Assembly: GCF_019710585.1 (NCBI RefSeq)
Contig: NZ_JAIFZQ010000020.1
Location: forward strand, 526,256-590,255
Source of the DNA: Arthrobacter sp. MAHUQ-56
GTDB taxonomy: Bacteria > Actinomycetota > Actinomycetes > Actinomycetales > Micrococcaceae
Direction: 5' to 3'
DNA: 64,000 nt
The notes beneath the pieces were generated by a model. It saw nothing but the letters and a program-made list of their open reading frames with translations. It was not told the DNA's origin and did not search any database. Every line of letters starts with the position of its first letter. Position 1 is the first letter of the stretch. The position numbers and the translations under genes were made by a program. This document shows positions 1 to 9,112 of the stretch, one piece after another.

Positions 1-185
1 GCGCCGGCAGCGAGCATGGAGGCGTTGTCCAGTTCTTCCACCAGCCGCAATGCCTTCGCAGATGCCTCTGCTTCAGGGCCTCGACGCAGGCTCAGAAGAA
101 GTGCCAGCTCGGCGAAGCCAAAACCGATGGCGTCCGGGAAACCTTGTCCGGCGGCTGCGCCCCTGGCTGTGCTTGTTTCAGTCAC
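1..185 (-). CDS. Unknown protein, N-terminal part only (runs off the left edge)
   Basis: An open frame on the minus strand starts at a GTG (183-185) and leaves the window after about 61 codons. A strong ribosome-binding site, GAGGAG, lies 8 bases before the GTG. The visible part begins VTETSTARGAAAGQ and continues with a hydrophobic, alanine/leucine-rich helix-like stretch (FAELALLLSLRR), then a charged helix. It starts about 20 bases after the stop of the WXG100-like gene, so the two are very probably co-transcribed. In such loci the next gene is often an immunity protein, a chaperone or another secreted partner, but the visible fragment does not say which. I do not recognise the family. Confidence 0.6.
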   Translation of the reverse strand, partial: MTETSTARGAAAGQGFPDAIGFGFAELALLLSLRRGPEAEASAKALRLVEELDNASMLAAG

Positions 186-204
186 TGACTGTTCTCCTCA
201 GTTC

Positions 205-1170
205 TTAGAAGCCGAAAAAGTCGCCGACTGCGTCGACGCCGTCGCTGATGGCACCGCCAACGGCCTCTGCCCCTTCCACGATCTTATCTTTGGCTGTGTC
301 CACCGCCTCGTGGATAACGGGGACGTTGTCGTACAAGGCGAGTGCGCCACTGGCAACCATGCAGGCCGTACCTACCGGTGGTGGAGCGAACGAGCCGGCC
401 CCCACCGCTACCTTGAACAACGAATACTTGCCGGCGTCGACATCGCCCTCTTTGAAATTGTTGAAGGCATCCAAGGCGTCCAGGCCCACGCCCACAGCGC
501 CCAGGCCCTTGCTGAAGCCATCCAGGTACTTGAACGCCTGGGTGGTGTTTGCCAGATTTAGAACTTCATGGAATTTGCCTTCAAATAAATTGTTGGACAG
601 GTTGAAAAACCTGCTGAACTCGTTGGAGTTTTCGAAGGCTTTCCACGCGGCGGGGTCCAGGAAATCACCGATCCGGGACTTGTGGAGCATGGCACCAATG
701 TCGAACAGGCCCGCACGTATGTTAGGGAAAGCCTTCGTGAGGCCGTAGATGTCCCAGCCGTCGCGGAAGAGGGAGTCGGGATCCGTGAGCCAGTCCGGAC
801 CCCACGGGTCGTTGCTGCCCTGTCCCGGAACCGGCGTGCGCGGGCCATTGTTGCTGGCGGGGGTCCCGGTGCCCGGTCCTCCATCGGCTGCCGGGCCGTC
901 CGTGCTGGCCTTCTCCTGCTCGTCGGCGTTCTTGAGCAGCAGCTTCGATTCCTGCTTCAGCCGGGATGCGGTCTGCTGGAGGAGCGTCCGGTGGTTGCCG
1001 TTCCAGTCGGACCGGAAGTGCTCGGCATCGCGCCCTTTCCAGGCCGGGCTGTTGTTGATCTGGCTGCTCAGCTGCGTCGATTGTTGCTGCAGCAGGTCCG
1101 CTGTCTTGCTGAACTGCTGCGCGAGCGTCCGCAGCTGTGCCACGTCGGCGCCCCAAACGTTTCCTGTCAC
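205..1170 (-). CDS. WXG100-type N-terminal domain protein, putative ESX/type VII substrate of polymorphic-toxin layout
   Basis: This 321-residue protein starts at GTG (1168-1170) behind a GGGGGAAG ribosome-binding site. Residues 1-87 look like a WXG100 helical hairpin: two glutamine-rich helices joined at a turn with W44-K-G46. A proline/glycine/threonine linker (about 88-118) leads to a C-terminal region of about 200 residues without a recognisable enzymatic motif. That region includes a hydrophobic glycine/alanine-rich stretch around 250-285. WXG100 proteins are exported by ESX (type VII) machines, and a long C-terminal extension is typical of LXG/WXG polymorphic toxins or structural effectors. 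No EccC, EccB or other secretion gene is visible here. Export is inferred from the fold, and toxicity is only a possibility. Confidence 0.75.
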   Translation of the reverse strand: MTGNVWGADVAQLRTLAQQFSKTADLLQQQSTQLSSQINNSPAWKGRDAEHFRSDWNGNHRTLLQQTASRLKQESKLLLKNADEQEKASTDGPAADGGPGTGTPASNNGPRTPVPGQGSNDPWGPDWLTDPDSLFRDGWDIYGLTKAFPNIRAGLFDIGAMLHKSRIGDFLDPAAWKAFENSNEFSRFFNLSNNLFEGKFHEVLNLANTTQAFKYLDGFSKGLGAVGVGLDALDAFNNFKEGDVDAGKYSLFKVAVGAGSFAPPPVGTACMVASGALALYDNVPVIHEAVDTAKDKIVEGAEAVGGAISDGVDAVGDFFGF

Positions 1171-1274
1171 CAGGCTTCCCCCAATATTCGAACAGCTCCT
1201 GACGGCTGCAGGCCCAGCCTAAGGCAGGACCCGGCCGGCCGCGATGGGGTGGCCTCCCCATGCAGCCGGGAGGA

Positions 1275-1493
1275 TCAGCGCCGGTCCGACTGCTCCAGCA
1301 CCGCTGCCTTGCGTGCGCGCAGGGCGAAGAAAGCACCGAACGCGAAGACCTGCGTCACCACCACCAGCACGATGGCCCCGGCGATCTTGTTGCCGCCCAG
1401 GATCATGGTCAGCCCCACGATCGCGGACAGCAGCGCCAGCAGCGGCAGCAGCATGTAGCCCAGGACGAACAGGGTTTCCGGTTTCTTCAGCAT
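1275..1493 (-). CDS. Small two-helix membrane protein
   Basis: This 72-residue protein has two predicted membrane segments, at about residues 8-30 and 38-60, and a short basic C-terminus ending EQSDRR. It lies 4 bases downstream of folA on the same strand, so it is the last gene of a thyA-folA operon. I know no biochemical function for this type of protein. Its position suggests only co-expression with folate/thymidylate metabolism, not a role in it. The start follows the folA stop almost directly, so translational coupling is likely. Confidence 0.7.
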   Translation of the reverse strand: MLKKPETLFVLGYMLLPLLALLSAIVGLTMILGGNKIAGAIVLVVVTQVFAFGAFFALRARKAAVLEQSDRR

Positions 1494-1497
1494 GTTC

Positions 1498-2082
1498 CTA
1501 GCCCTCGGTCCGTGACCATTTGGTGAATCGGTAGCGCGTGCCGTTGGCGGCGGTCAGCCAGCCGTCCGGCGGGACGGAGGCGGACGCCTCCCAACTGGTG
1601 CCGAGCTCCGGGGCGAACGTGTCGCCGTCGGCCTTCACGTCGATGGTGGTGACCACCGCGACGTTGGCGAGCTCGGTTGACTGGCGGAAGACCTCGCCGC
1701 CGCCCAGGATCCATACCGTCTCGCCGCCGTCGACAAACTGCGACTCAAGGAGGGCATCGTCCAGGGAAGGAACCACGACGGCGCCCTCCGCCTCAGGCGT
1801 ACCGGCCCAGTCCTTCTGCCGGGTGATCACGATGTTCGTGCGCCCGGGCAGGGGGCGGTACTTGTCCGGGAAGGACAGCCAGGTCTTCCGGCCCATGATG
1901 ACCGGGTGCCCCGTGGTGAGCCGGGTGAAGTGCTTCAGGTCCTCCGGCAGGTGCCAGGGCATGTCCCCGTCCTTGCCGATGACGCCGTCGGAGGTCTGGG
2001 CCCACACCAGGCCGACGCCGGTCACTGAAGCGGCGAGCTCCTCCGTGAAGGACTGTGGATCCGTGGAATTTTCGGTGCTCAT
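1498..2082 (-). CDS. folA: Dihydrofolate reductase
   Basis: FolA reduces dihydrofolate to tetrahydrofolate with NADPH in the cytosol, recycling the dihydrofolate made by ThyA. The 194-residue sequence has a ~20-residue N-terminal extension, then the DHFR core. The core includes the [17 protein letters not shown] loop, the active-site aspartate at about residue 48 (LPEDLKHF, equivalent to E. coli Asp27), and the NADPH-binding IMGRKTW segment. It ends with a beta strand around RYRFTKW. The start overlaps the thyA stop by four bases (ATGA), so the two genes are translationally coupled. Length and motifs are normal, and the residues I can see match a trimethoprim-sensitive type. Confidence 0.96.
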   Translation of the reverse strand: MSTENSTDPQSFTEELAASVTGVGLVWAQTSDGVIGKDGDMPWHLPEDLKHFTRLTTGHPVIMGRKTWLSFPDKYRPLPGRTNIVITRQKDWAGTPEAEGAVVVPSLDDALLESQFVDGGETVWILGGGEVFRQSTELANVAVVTTIDVKADGDTFAPELGTSWEASASVPPDGWLTAANGTRYRFTKWSRTEG

Positions 2083-2882
2083 ACGGCGATCGGAGCCTTG
2101 ATCGTGGGGTGGTGCTGGTAGCCCACCACTTCGAAGTCCTCAACGGTGTAGTCGAAGATCGACGCCGGCTTGCGGTTGATCCTCAGCTGCGGATATTCGT
2201 AGGGCTCGCGCTCCAGCTGCTTGAGGACCTGGTCCATGTGGTTTTCGTAGATGTGCACGTCACCGCCGGTCCAGACGAATTCACCCGGTTCGAGCCCCAC
2301 CTGCTGGGCAAGCATGCAGGTGAGCAGCGCATAGGAGGCGATGTTGAACGGCACGCCCAGGAACATGTCCGCCGAGCGCTGGTAGAGCTGGCAGGAGAGC
2401 TTGCCGTTGGCCACGTAGAACTGGAAGAACGCGTGGCACGGTGGCAACGCCATGTCGTTGAGTTCGGACACATTCCAGGCAGAGACGATGTGGCGGCGCG
2501 AGTCCGGGTTGGACTTCAGGTTCTCCACCAGCTCGGCGATCTGGTCGATGTGGCCGCCGTCCGGGGTGGGCCAGCTGCGCCACTGCACGCCGTAGACCGG
2601 GCCCAGGTCGCCGTCCTCGTCTGCCCATTCGTTCCAGATGGTGACGCCCTGGTCCGTCATCCACTTGATGTTGGTTTCGCCGCGCAGGAACCACAGGAGT
2701 TCCACTGCCACGGATTTGAAGTGGACCCGCTTGGTGGTGATCAGCGGGAAGCTCCCGGAGAGGTCGAAGCGGATCTGGCGGCCGAAAACACTGGTGGTTC
2801 CGGTGCCCGTGCGGTCCGGTTTATGGGTGCCGTTGGCCAGGACATCGCGCAGGAGGTCTTCATAGGGCGTTGGGATGCTCAC
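2079..2882 (-). CDS. thyA: Thymidylate synthase
   Basis: ThyA methylates dUMP to dTMP using methylenetetrahydrofolate and releases dihydrofolate for FolA. The 267-residue length is that of the classical ThyA family. Visible motifs are the phosphate-binding DRTGTGT, the catalytic cysteine C149 in [10 protein letters not shown], the QRSADMFLG stretch and the folate/dUMP contact HIYENH. Translation starts at GTG (2880-2882). No Shine-Dalgarno sequence precedes it; instead a TAGACT hexamer ends 6 bases upstream, suggesting a leaderless mRNA. It is the first gene of the thyA-folA-small membrane protein operon. Confidence 0.97.
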   Translation of the reverse strand: MSIPTPYEDLLRDVLANGTHKPDRTGTGTTSVFGRQIRFDLSGSFPLITTKRVHFKSVAVELLWFLRGETNIKWMTDQGVTIWNEWADEDGDLGPVYGVQWRSWPTPDGGHIDQIAELVENLKSNPDSRRHIVSAWNVSELNDMALPPCHAFFQFYVANGKLSCQLYQRSADMFLGVPFNIASYALLTCMLAQQVGLEPGEFVWTGGDVHIYENHMDQVLKQLEREPYEYPQLRINRKPASIFDYTVEDFEVVGYQHHPTIKAPIAV

Positions 2883-2888
2883 GCCCCA

Positions 2889-2894
2889 AGTCTA
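2889..2894 (-). promoter_or_regulatory. -10-like TAGACT element of a putative leaderless thyA transcript
   Basis: Read on the minus strand, TAGACT is followed by six bases and then the thyA GTG. With initiation 6-8 bases after the -10 element, the transcript would begin at or within the start codon. The -35 region is weak. The element is seen directly; promoter activity is inferred. Confidence 0.4.
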
Positions 2895-2924
2895 CTTGGC
2901 CTGCACTGGCGAACTGCGAAGCAC

Positions 2925-3893
2925 CTAGTCGTCAAACGGCTTGAATTGCTCCACGGCCACGATCTTGTGCTTGCCTCCGTTGGCCACGTGGCACACCACT
3001 GCTTCCCCTGGCGCCAGGTAGGGCTCCTTCGCGGGAAGCAGGCTGGCCAGCCTGGCCGGCATGTGCTCGGCCACCTGCCGGAGCACGGTGGGAAGCGCGG
3101 GCCGGTGCGTGCAGACCACCACCGTCCGCTGCTTGTCGAACAGCGCCTCCACCACGCCCGCCGTCTTCTTCGGACTGCGGTGGTGCCGGTGCTCGGTCAG
3201 CGCCTCCACCAGCTTCACCTTCGCCCCTGACGCCTTGGCGTAGGGCGCCACCGTTGCCACGCAGCGCAGCCACGGGCTGGTGACCACCCGCGAAGGCTTC
3301 CACACCTGCAGCATCCGGCCCACCGCCTGCGCCTGCCGTGTTCCGGTGGCGGCGAGCGGACGCTCCCCTTCGGCCTTGCTCCAGGACGACCGGGGCTTGG
3401 CTTTGGCGTGCCGGAGGACGATCAGCGGCCAGGTGTCCAGCTCGCGGCGGACATGGGCTTCGCGCAGGTATTCAAGGGGTACGACGTCGGACGGGTTGGA
3501 CAGCAGCGAAGCGGCCCTTTCGGGGCTGCACCACATGACGCTGTCCACCTCCTTGCCGTCCGGAACCAAGCGGGCGCCGTTCGCCTTCACCGCCCAGTAG
3601 TGCACCACCTTCAGGCCCGACGCCACGTGGTAATGGATCGGCGGCAGGGGGATACCCAGCGGGGCTTCGAGGCCTATCTCTTCGCGCACCTCACGTACGG
3701 CGCACTCAGGGACGGTCTCGCCGTCGTCGATCTTCCCCTTCGGCCAGGACCAGTCGTCATACCGGGGCCGGTGGATCAGGAGGACTTCGAGCCGGTCCTT
3801 GGTGACCCGCCACGGCAGGGCGCCGGCAGCGACGACCGCTATGGGTTCCCCGGGATGGTCTGTCTGGTCAGCTACGAGTGCGTCGCTCGACAA
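2925..3893 (-). CDS. mutT1: NUDIX hydrolase fused to a histidine phosphatase (MutT1-like 8-oxo-(d)GTP sanitising enzyme)
   Basis: The 322-residue protein joins two enzymes. Residues about 18-150 are a NUDIX domain with the box G53...REVREEIGLE (67-76). Residues about 155-322 are a histidine phosphatase with LRHAKA (R161, H162). This architecture is that of mycobacterial MutT1, which converts oxidised guanine nucleotides first to diphosphates and then to monophosphates, limiting mutation. I infer the same role here. The start is a TTG at 3891-3893 preceded by AAGGA at 8 bases. The gene lies 11 bases after ppk on the same strand and is likely co-transcribed. Linkage to polyphosphate kinase is common in actinobacteria. 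Substrate specificity cannot be read from sequence alone. Confidence 0.88.
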   Translation of the reverse strand: MSSDALVADQTDHPGEPIAVVAAGALPWRVTKDRLEVLLIHRPRYDDWSWPKGKIDDGETVPECAVREVREEIGLEAPLGIPLPPIHYHVASGLKVVHYWAVKANGARLVPDGKEVDSVMWCSPERAASLLSNPSDVVPLEYLREAHVRRELDTWPLIVLRHAKAKPRSSWSKAEGERPLAATGTRQAQAVGRMLQVWKPSRVVTSPWLRCVATVAPYAKASGAKVKLVEALTEHRHHRSPKKTAGVVEALFDKQRTVVVCTHRPALPTVLRQVAEHMPARLASLLPAKEPYLAPGEAVVCHVANGGKHKIVAVEQFKPFDD

Positions 3894-3904
3894 TGCGGGG
3901 GTCC

Positions 3905-6154
3905 TTATCGCCGGCTCAGGCTGCGCTGGCGGGGCCGGGAGGCCAGGAGCCAGGACTGGACATCTTCAAGCGGCTTCCCGTCCTCAGACAGGTGGTGCCG
4001 TATCCAGTTCCCTTCGTTGTCCAAGTGCCAGCTCGACGTCTCCGGCGCCATGTAGCGTTGCATGAGGTCAAGGACGTACGCGATGTCGTCGGGGCTGGCC
4101 AGCTGGACCAGGGCTTCCACCCTGCGGTCCAGGTTGCGGTGCATCATGTCTGCGGATCCGATATACACCACGGGGTCCCCGCCGTTGGCGAAGGCGAACA
4201 CGCGCGAGTGCTCCAGGAACCTGCCCAGGATGGAGCGCACGGTGATGTTGTCGCTCAGGCCCGGAACGCCGGGGCGCAGCGAGCAGATTCCGCGCACCAC
4301 AACGTCGACCTTCACCCCTGCCTGGGAGGCGCGGTACAGGGAGTCGATGATGGCTTCGTCCACCATGGAGTTCACCTTGATCTGCACGCGTCCCGGCACA
4401 CCGGCGCGGGCATTGCGGATCTCCGTTTCGATCCGGTCGATCAGCCCGGACCGCACGGACCGTGGCGCCACCAGCAGCCGCTTGAACGTGGATTTGGGGG
4501 CATAGCCGGAGAGCTGGTTGAACAGCTTGGACAGGTCCTCGCCCACCTGGTCGTTGGCGGTGAGCAGGCCCAGGTCCTCGTAGTAGCGCGCGGTGCGGGG
4601 GTGGTAGTTGCCGGTGCCGATGTGGCAGTACCGGCGCAGCCCGTCCACCTCCTGGCGCACCACCAGCGAGAGCTTGCAGTGCGTCTTCAGGCCCACGATG
4701 CCGTACACCACGTGCACCCCGGCCTGTTCCAGCTTCCGCGCCCAGGAAATGTTGGCCTGTTCGTCGAACCTGGCCTTGATTTCCACGAGGGCCAAAACCT
4801 GCTTGCCGGCCTCGGCGGCGTCGATCAGGGCGTCGACGATGGGGGAGTCGCCGGAAGTCCGGTACAGGGTCTGCTTAATGGCCTGCACTTTCGGGTCCGC
4901 GGCGGCCTGCTCCAGGAAAGCCTGCACCGAGGTTGAGAACGAGTCGTACGGGTGGTGCAGCAGGATGTCCCGGCGGCGCATGGCGGCGAAGACATTCGCT
5001 GCCTTGGAGGTTTCGGACTCGTTCAGGTACCGCGAGGTGTGCGGCATGTGCTTGGGGTAGTGCAGGTCCGCGCGGTCGATCCCGGCGATCACGGACAGGC
5101 CGCGCAGGTCCAGGGGAGCAGGCACCGAGTACACCTCGGATTCCTCAACGCCCAGTTCGCGGATCAGCAGCGACCGGATGTTCGGGTTGATGTCCGTGGT
5201 GACCTCAAGCCTGACCGGAGGCCCGAAGCGGCGGCGCAGCAGTTCCTTTTCCAAGGCCTGCAGGAGGTTCTCTGCGTCGTCCTCTTCCACCTCGACATCC
5301 TCGTTGCGGGTGACGCGGAAGCTGTGGTGCTCCAGCACCTCCATGCCCGGGAACAGCTTGTCCAGATGGACGGCGATGACATCCTCGAGGGAGATGAACC
5401 GGGCCACCCGGCCCGGCACGGCGCCGGCGCGGGGACCGTCGATGGAAATCAGCCGGGGCAGCTGGTCCGGCACCTTGACGCGGGCGAAGAGCTCCTTGTC
5501 GCTGACCGGGTTCCGGACCACGACGGCGAGGTTCAGCGACAACCCGGAGATATACGGGAAAGGGTGGGCCGGGTCGACGGCCAGCGGGGTGAGGATGGGG
5601 AACACTTTTTCGGCGAACATCACGCTGAGCTGCTGCTGGGCGGCGTCGTCGAGTTCTTCCCACTGCATGAGGTGGATGTGCTCGTAGGCCAGGGCGGGCC
5701 GGATCTGGTCGGCATAGACCTGCGCGTGCCGCTCCTGCAGCCGGTGGGCAGCCTCGCTGATCCTCTCCAGCACCTCCACCGGGCTCAGGCCCGCGGGGGA
5801 CGGCACTGCAAGTCCCGTGGCGATGCGGCGTTTCAAGCCTGCCACCCGGACCATGAAGAACTCATCCAGGTTGGACGCGAAGATCGACAGGAAGTTGACC
5901 CGCTCCAGCAGGTGCAGGGTGGGGTCCTCGGCCAGTTCCAGCACCCGTGCGTTGAAGGCCAGCCAGCTCAGTTCCCGGTCCAGGAACCGGTCCGGGCGGA
6001 TGTCGCCTTCGGGCTGCAGGTTCGGGGCGAACTCCGGGATGTCGATGCGGTCCTGGGTGGCCCGTGACGCCGGTACCTCGGAAGAACCGAATCGGGCGCG
6101 CACCGGCACTGCAACATCCTGTGGCGTGGCTGTTCCGGACGGTTCCGGGTTCAT
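3905..6154 (-). CDS. ppk: Polyphosphate kinase 1
   Basis: PPK1 reversibly makes inorganic polyphosphate from the gamma-phosphate of ATP. At about 749 residues it has the full length of the family: N-terminal domain, head domain, and two phospholipase-D-like catalytic domains. The catalytic histidine region reads [20 protein letters not shown], and a second conserved histidine lies in [13 protein letters not shown] frame-open extension upstream exists, but the ATG at 6152-6154 (protein begins MNPEPSG) has an excellent ribosome-binding site, AAAGGAG, and is preferred. It is the first gene of a two-gene unit with mutT1. Nothing unusual is visible in the catalytic residues. Confidence 0.95.
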   Translation of the reverse strand: MNPEPSGTATPQDVAVPVRARFGSSEVPASRATQDRIDIPEFAPNLQPEGDIRPDRFLDRELSWLAFNARVLELAEDPTLHLLERVNFLSIFASNLDEFFMVRVAGLKRRIATGLAVPSPAGLSPVEVLERISEAAHRLQERHAQVYADQIRPALAYEHIHLMQWEELDDAAQQQLSVMFAEKVFPILTPLAVDPAHPFPYISGLSLNLAVVVRNPVSDKELFARVKVPDQLPRLISIDGPRAGAVPGRVARFISLEDVIAVHLDKLFPGMEVLEHHSFRVTRNEDVEVEEDDAENLLQALEKELLRRRFGPPVRLEVTTDINPNIRSLLIRELGVEESEVYSVPAPLDLRGLSVIAGIDRADLHYPKHMPHTSRYLNESETSKAANVFAAMRRRDILLHHPYDSFSTSVQAFLEQAAADPKVQAIKQTLYRTSGDSPIVDALIDAAEAGKQVLALVEIKARFDEQANISWARKLEQAGVHVVYGIVGLKTHCKLSLVVRQEVDGLRRYCHIGTGNYHPRTARYYEDLGLLTANDQVGEDLSKLFNQLSGYAPKSTFKRLLVAPRSVRSGLIDRIETEIRNARAGVPGRVQIKVNSMVDEAIIDSLYRASQAGVKVDVVVRGICSLRPGVPGLSDNITVRSILGRFLEHSRVFAFANGGDPVVYIGSADMMHRNLDRRVEALVQLASPDDIAYVLDLMQRYMAPETSSWHLDNEGNWIRHHLSEDGKPLEDVQSWLLASRPRQRSLSRR

Positions 6155-6283
6155 GGCTTCTCCTTTACCTGCCGGTGTGCTGCCGGCGCATCCGCCCCGC
6201 ACGGTTCGATTTCAACCTTACAAGCATTCACAGGCCCCCGGCCCCCGTCTTTGGCCCACAAAGTGTTCCTGCGGGCCGGGCTC

Positions 6284-7255
6284 TCAGCCCGCAGCCGCCG
6301 GGCCGTACATGACATCCATGTCCCAGCGGCTGAAACCAAGCCGGCGGTAGAGCGAAACGGCGGCAGAGTTGTCCGCATCGACGTAGAGCATGACTGCCGA
6401 CAGGCCGGAATCGCGGAGGTGCCTGATGCCGGCGATGGTCAGCGCCCTGCCCAGCCCCATGCCCTGGGCCTCCGGCGCCACGCCCACAACATAGACCTCG
6501 CCGATTGCGGGGTGCTCACCGTGCCGGGGGTGGACTTTGGTCCAGTGGTAGCCCAGCAGCCGGCCGTCCCGGTCCTCGGCCAGGAAGAAGCCGGCGGGGT
6601 CGAACCAGTCCTCCGCCATCCGTGCCTCAAGGTCAGCCCGGGTCAGGTTTCCCTGCTCCGGGTGGTGGGCGAACGCGGCCTTGTTGGCTGCCAGCCAGGC
6701 CTCCTCGTCCTGGCCCGGCACGAAGGTGCGGATGGAGACCCCGTCCGGGAGGCCGGCGTCGGGCAGGTCCGTGTCCGCCGTGGTCATCCGCATCTTCCAC
6801 AGCTCGCGCACGGGAGCGTAGCCGTACCGCGCGGCAAGCTCGGCAGCCGCTTCATGGTTGCCGTGGGACCAGGCCTTCAGCCCGTCAAAGCCGCGGGCTT
6901 CCTTGAGCGCACCCACCAGGCGGTCCGCGACGCCCTGGTTGCGGTAGGCCGGGTGGACGGCGATCTCCAGGATGCCACTGCCGTCCGGCTCTTCCACCAC
7001 GACGGCGAACCCGGCCAGGTCTTCGCCGGTGGCCGGATCCGAGTCCTCGTCCGGGGCGTACAGGGCCAGGGTCAGCAGCGTGTGCCCGGCGGAGTTTCCG
7101 GCACGCATGGTCACGAGCGTCTGCTCGGAGATGGAGGGGTTGCCGTCTGATTCCTCGGCTGCGGCGAGCAGGTCGCGGCAGTCCTTCAGGAGCTGCGGGT
7201 CAACTCCGCCTCGGACAACCTGGACGGGCCACTTCTGCGGGTGCGCTGGAGTCAT
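6284..7255 (-). CDS. mshD: Mycothiol synthase (two GNAT domains)
   Basis: MshD acetylates the cysteinyl amino group of Cys-GlcN-Ins with acetyl-CoA, the last step of mycothiol synthesis, in the cytosol. Its 323 residues contain two GNAT folds. The N-terminal acetyl-CoA loop is near HPAYRNQGVADRLVG, and the C-terminal one reads APEAQGMGLGRALT, followed by the typical NSAAVSLYRRLGF ending. Only mycothiol-producing actinobacteria have this enzyme. It lies 34 bases after glnR on the same strand; the same pairing (Rv0818-Rv0819) is known in Mycobacterium. No Shine-Dalgarno precedes the ATG, but TATAGC lies 8 bases upstream, so an own leaderless transcript is possible beside read-through from glnR. 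Confidence 0.93.
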   Translation of the reverse strand: MTPAHPQKWPVQVVRGGVDPQLLKDCRDLLAAAEESDGNPSISEQTLVTMRAGNSAGHTLLTLALYAPDEDSDPATGEDLAGFAVVVEEPDGSGILEIAVHPAYRNQGVADRLVGALKEARGFDGLKAWSHGNHEAAAELAARYGYAPVRELWKMRMTTADTDLPDAGLPDGVSIRTFVPGQDEEAWLAANKAAFAHHPEQGNLTRADLEARMAEDWFDPAGFFLAEDRDGRLLGYHWTKVHPRHGEHPAIGEVYVVGVAPEAQGMGLGRALTIAGIRHLRDSGLSAVMLYVDADNSAAVSLYRRLGFSRWDMDVMYGPAAAG

Positions 7256-7263
7256 GAGGCAAG

Positions 7264-7269
7264 GCTATA
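7264..7269 (-). promoter_or_regulatory. -10-like TATAGC before mshD, leaderless candidate
   Basis: On the minus strand TATAGC is followed by eight bases and the mshD ATG. The stretch between glnR and mshD has no purine-rich ribosome-binding site, so a leaderless mRNA starting at the ATG is a reasonable reading. The -35 side is poorly conserved. Confidence 0.35.
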
Positions 7270-7289
7270 CGCCGGCGGCGGATCCGGGC

Positions 7290-7988
7290 TCAGGCCTCGG
7301 TAAGCTCATCTTCCTGCTGCCGGACCAGGGTGAGGCGGTAACCCACGTTCCTGACCGTGCTGATCAGGTTTTCGTGGTCAGCGCCAAGCTTGGCGCGCAG
7401 GCGCCGGACGTGGACGTCCACGGTGCGGGTGCCGCCGTAATAGTCGTAGCCCCACACCTCGGTGAGCAGCTGCTGGCGGGTGAATACCCTGCCCGGGTGC
7501 TGGGCCAGGTATTTAAGGAGTTCAAACTCCTTGAAGGTCAGGTTCAGGGGTGCCCCGTTGACGCGGGCGGTGTAGCTTGCCTCGTCGATAATGACGCCGG
7601 CGGCGCGGATCTCGCTGGGAGCGTCCTCCTGTTCGGGCACCGCCCGGGCGACCGAGAGCCGGATGCGGGCCTCCACCTCGGCGGGACCGGCGGAATCGAG
7701 GACGATGTCATCCACCGCCCAGGCCGAGGAAACTGCCGCCATGCCGCCTTCGGTCAGGATCAGCACCAGGGGAGCGCTGAGGCCGGTGGCTTTCAGGAGC
7801 TGCGTGAGGGAGCGCGCCCCAACCAGGTCCTTGCGGGCGTCCAGCAGGACGATGTCGCAGGGGTCGGTCTCCAGGAGGGCGGTGGGTTCGGCGGGGAGGA
7901 TATGGACCCGGTGGTTCAGCAGTTCCAAGGCAGGCAGGATGTCCACCGAAGAACCGGTGCTGTTGGTCAGTAACAGGATGTGCGACAT
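7290..7988 (-). CDS. glnR: GlnR-type orphan OmpR-family transcription regulator
   Basis: The 232-residue protein has an atypical receiver (1-120) and an OmpR/PhoB winged-helix DNA-binding domain (about 135-225, with [20 protein letters not shown] and [16 protein letters not shown]). The receiver closely resembles streptomycete GlnR: LLLTN start, D50 in VLLDARKDL, and the [12 protein letters not shown] segment. GlnR controls nitrogen assimilation (glnA, amtB, nir genes) and works as a dimer without conventional phosphorylation. No histidine kinase is adjacent, consistent with an orphan. The ATG at 7986-7988 has a GGAGGAAC site; the longer upstream frame is unsupported. Adjacency to mshD supports the assignment. 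Confidence 0.85.
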   Translation of the reverse strand: MSHILLLTNSTGSSVDILPALELLNHRVHILPAEPTALLETDPCDIVLLDARKDLVGARSLTQLLKATGLSAPLVLILTEGGMAAVSSAWAVDDIVLDSAGPAEVEARIRLSVARAVPEQEDAPSEIRAAGVIIDEASYTARVNGAPLNLTFKEFELLKYLAQHPGRVFTRQQLLTEVWGYDYYGGTRTVDVHVRRLRAKLGADHENLISTVRNVGYRLTLVRQQEDELTEA

Positions 7989-8328
7989 TGTTCCTCCAAG
8001 GGCCGTCCGCGCATCATTGGGCGACTGAACCGGATTCTCACCGGCCGGTACTGGCTTCTTGCGGGAGGTTCCTGGACCGTCAGCACGCCGCCGGCCAGCC
8101 ACCTCAGCAGGGAGCTTAGCTGAACCTTGAGTATACCCGGCAGTGCGTTCCGGACCACAGATCCACGCCCGGGAGGAGCCCGTTTTGCGACATATGCGGT
8201 TCATATAGGGCAGGATTGGACCAGGGCGGACCAGCCCTGCCATGAGGGGGCCGACCGCCCTTCGGGCCGACGCCAGGATGGGAAATCAGCGCAGTGAGTG
8301 CACAGACGAAGCACAGGCCGGGCCCCGC
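7989..8328. other. Divergent intergenic region between glnR and a membrane protein gene
   Basis: This 340-base stretch separates divergent genes. I see no convincing -35/-10 pair. A short inverted repeat (GGCAGG...CCTGCC) lies around 8206-8242. A 12-codon frame starting at GTG 8294 ends in an ATGA overlap with the ATG at 8329 and could be a coupled leader peptide, or could mark a wrong start for the downstream gene. Confidence 0.4.
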
Positions 8329-9096
8329 ATGACGGCGGATCTGCAGGCCCCAGTGCGTTCGCTCGGCTCCTGGGTGATCGGCGTCGTCGGGATCGCCGGA
8401 CTCATCGCCATCATCGCCGCCGTCTACGCCTCACCGCAGGTCCTCACCGTGGTGGGCGTTTTGATCGCCGCCGCAGTGGGCCTCGGCTGGCCGCACTTCC
8501 TGAGGATTCCGGCGAAGAAGACCCTGGCCGCGGTCATCGCCCTGCCCGGTGCCGGCGCCGCCGTCGCCGCGGCCGCCGCCCCGGCCCCGGGCTACCTCGA
8601 CTGGACTCCGGCTTTCGTGGCCCTGGGAATGATGGCCGTGTTCGTGGTGCAGTTGATCCGCGGAACGGGCCAGGCCCAGCGCCTGGAATCCACGCTCGGA
8701 TGCTGCGTGGGCGTACTGCTGTCCTGCCTCGGAGCCGGCTGGATTGCCAGCGCCCGGTTCAACGGTGTCCGCGAGATGCTTCTGGTGGCGGCCATCAGTG
8801 CGGCCGTGGCCCTGCTCGCCGGGCTCATCCGGTGGCCGGACAGCATTGTTGCGCCGCTGGGCATTGTCCTTGCCGGACTGGCGGGGCCGCTCGCAGGGCT
8901 GGTGCTGTCGGACATTGCCGTGCTGCCGGCCGCCATCTTCGGCGTCGTCGTCGGCGCGGTCCTGGCCAGCTTCCGCAGGCTCGCCACCCTTCGCGGCGCG
9001 CCCCTGAATATCCTTGCTGCGTTGAGCATGGGCCTCGCGCCCGTCTCGGCGGTGGGGTCCCTTGCCTACTTCATAGACAAACTACTCATCTACTAA
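8329..9096 (+). CDS. Multi-pass membrane protein of unknown function
   Basis: From the ATG at 8329 this is a 255-residue protein made of about eight hydrophobic segments separated by short loops, ending SLAYFIDKLLIY. Residues 1-14 are polar and the first membrane helix starts around GSWVIGVVG. I recognise no catalytic or transport motif. The start is uncertain: an in-frame ATG at 8278 is also open, and neither has a good ribosome-binding site. It is divergent from glnR and is followed 16 bases later by a tiny membrane peptide gene, so the two may be co-transcribed. Function is unknown. Confidence 0.7.
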   Translation: MTADLQAPVRSLGSWVIGVVGIAGLIAIIAAVYASPQVLTVVGVLIAAAVGLGWPHFLRIPAKKTLAAVIALPGAGAAVAAAAAPAPGYLDWTPAFVALGMMAVFVVQLIRGTGQAQRLESTLGCCVGVLLSCLGAGWIASARFNGVREMLLVAAISAAVALLAGLIRWPDSIVAPLGIVLAGLAGPLAGLVLSDIAVLPAAIFGVVVGAVLASFRRLATLRGAPLNILAALSMGLAPVSAVGSLAYFIDKLLIY

Positions 9097-9100
9097 CGGT

Positions 9101-9106
9101 TAGGAT
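9101..9106 (+). promoter_or_regulatory. TAGGAT element 6 bases before the 37-residue peptide gene
   Basis: TAGGAT can be read either as a -10 element for a leaderless transcript starting at ATG 9113 or as an AGGA ribosome-binding site for read-through from the upstream gene. A possible TAGACA -35 at 9074-9079 is 21 bases away, which is too long. Confidence 0.3.
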
Positions 9107-9112
9107 GGCATC

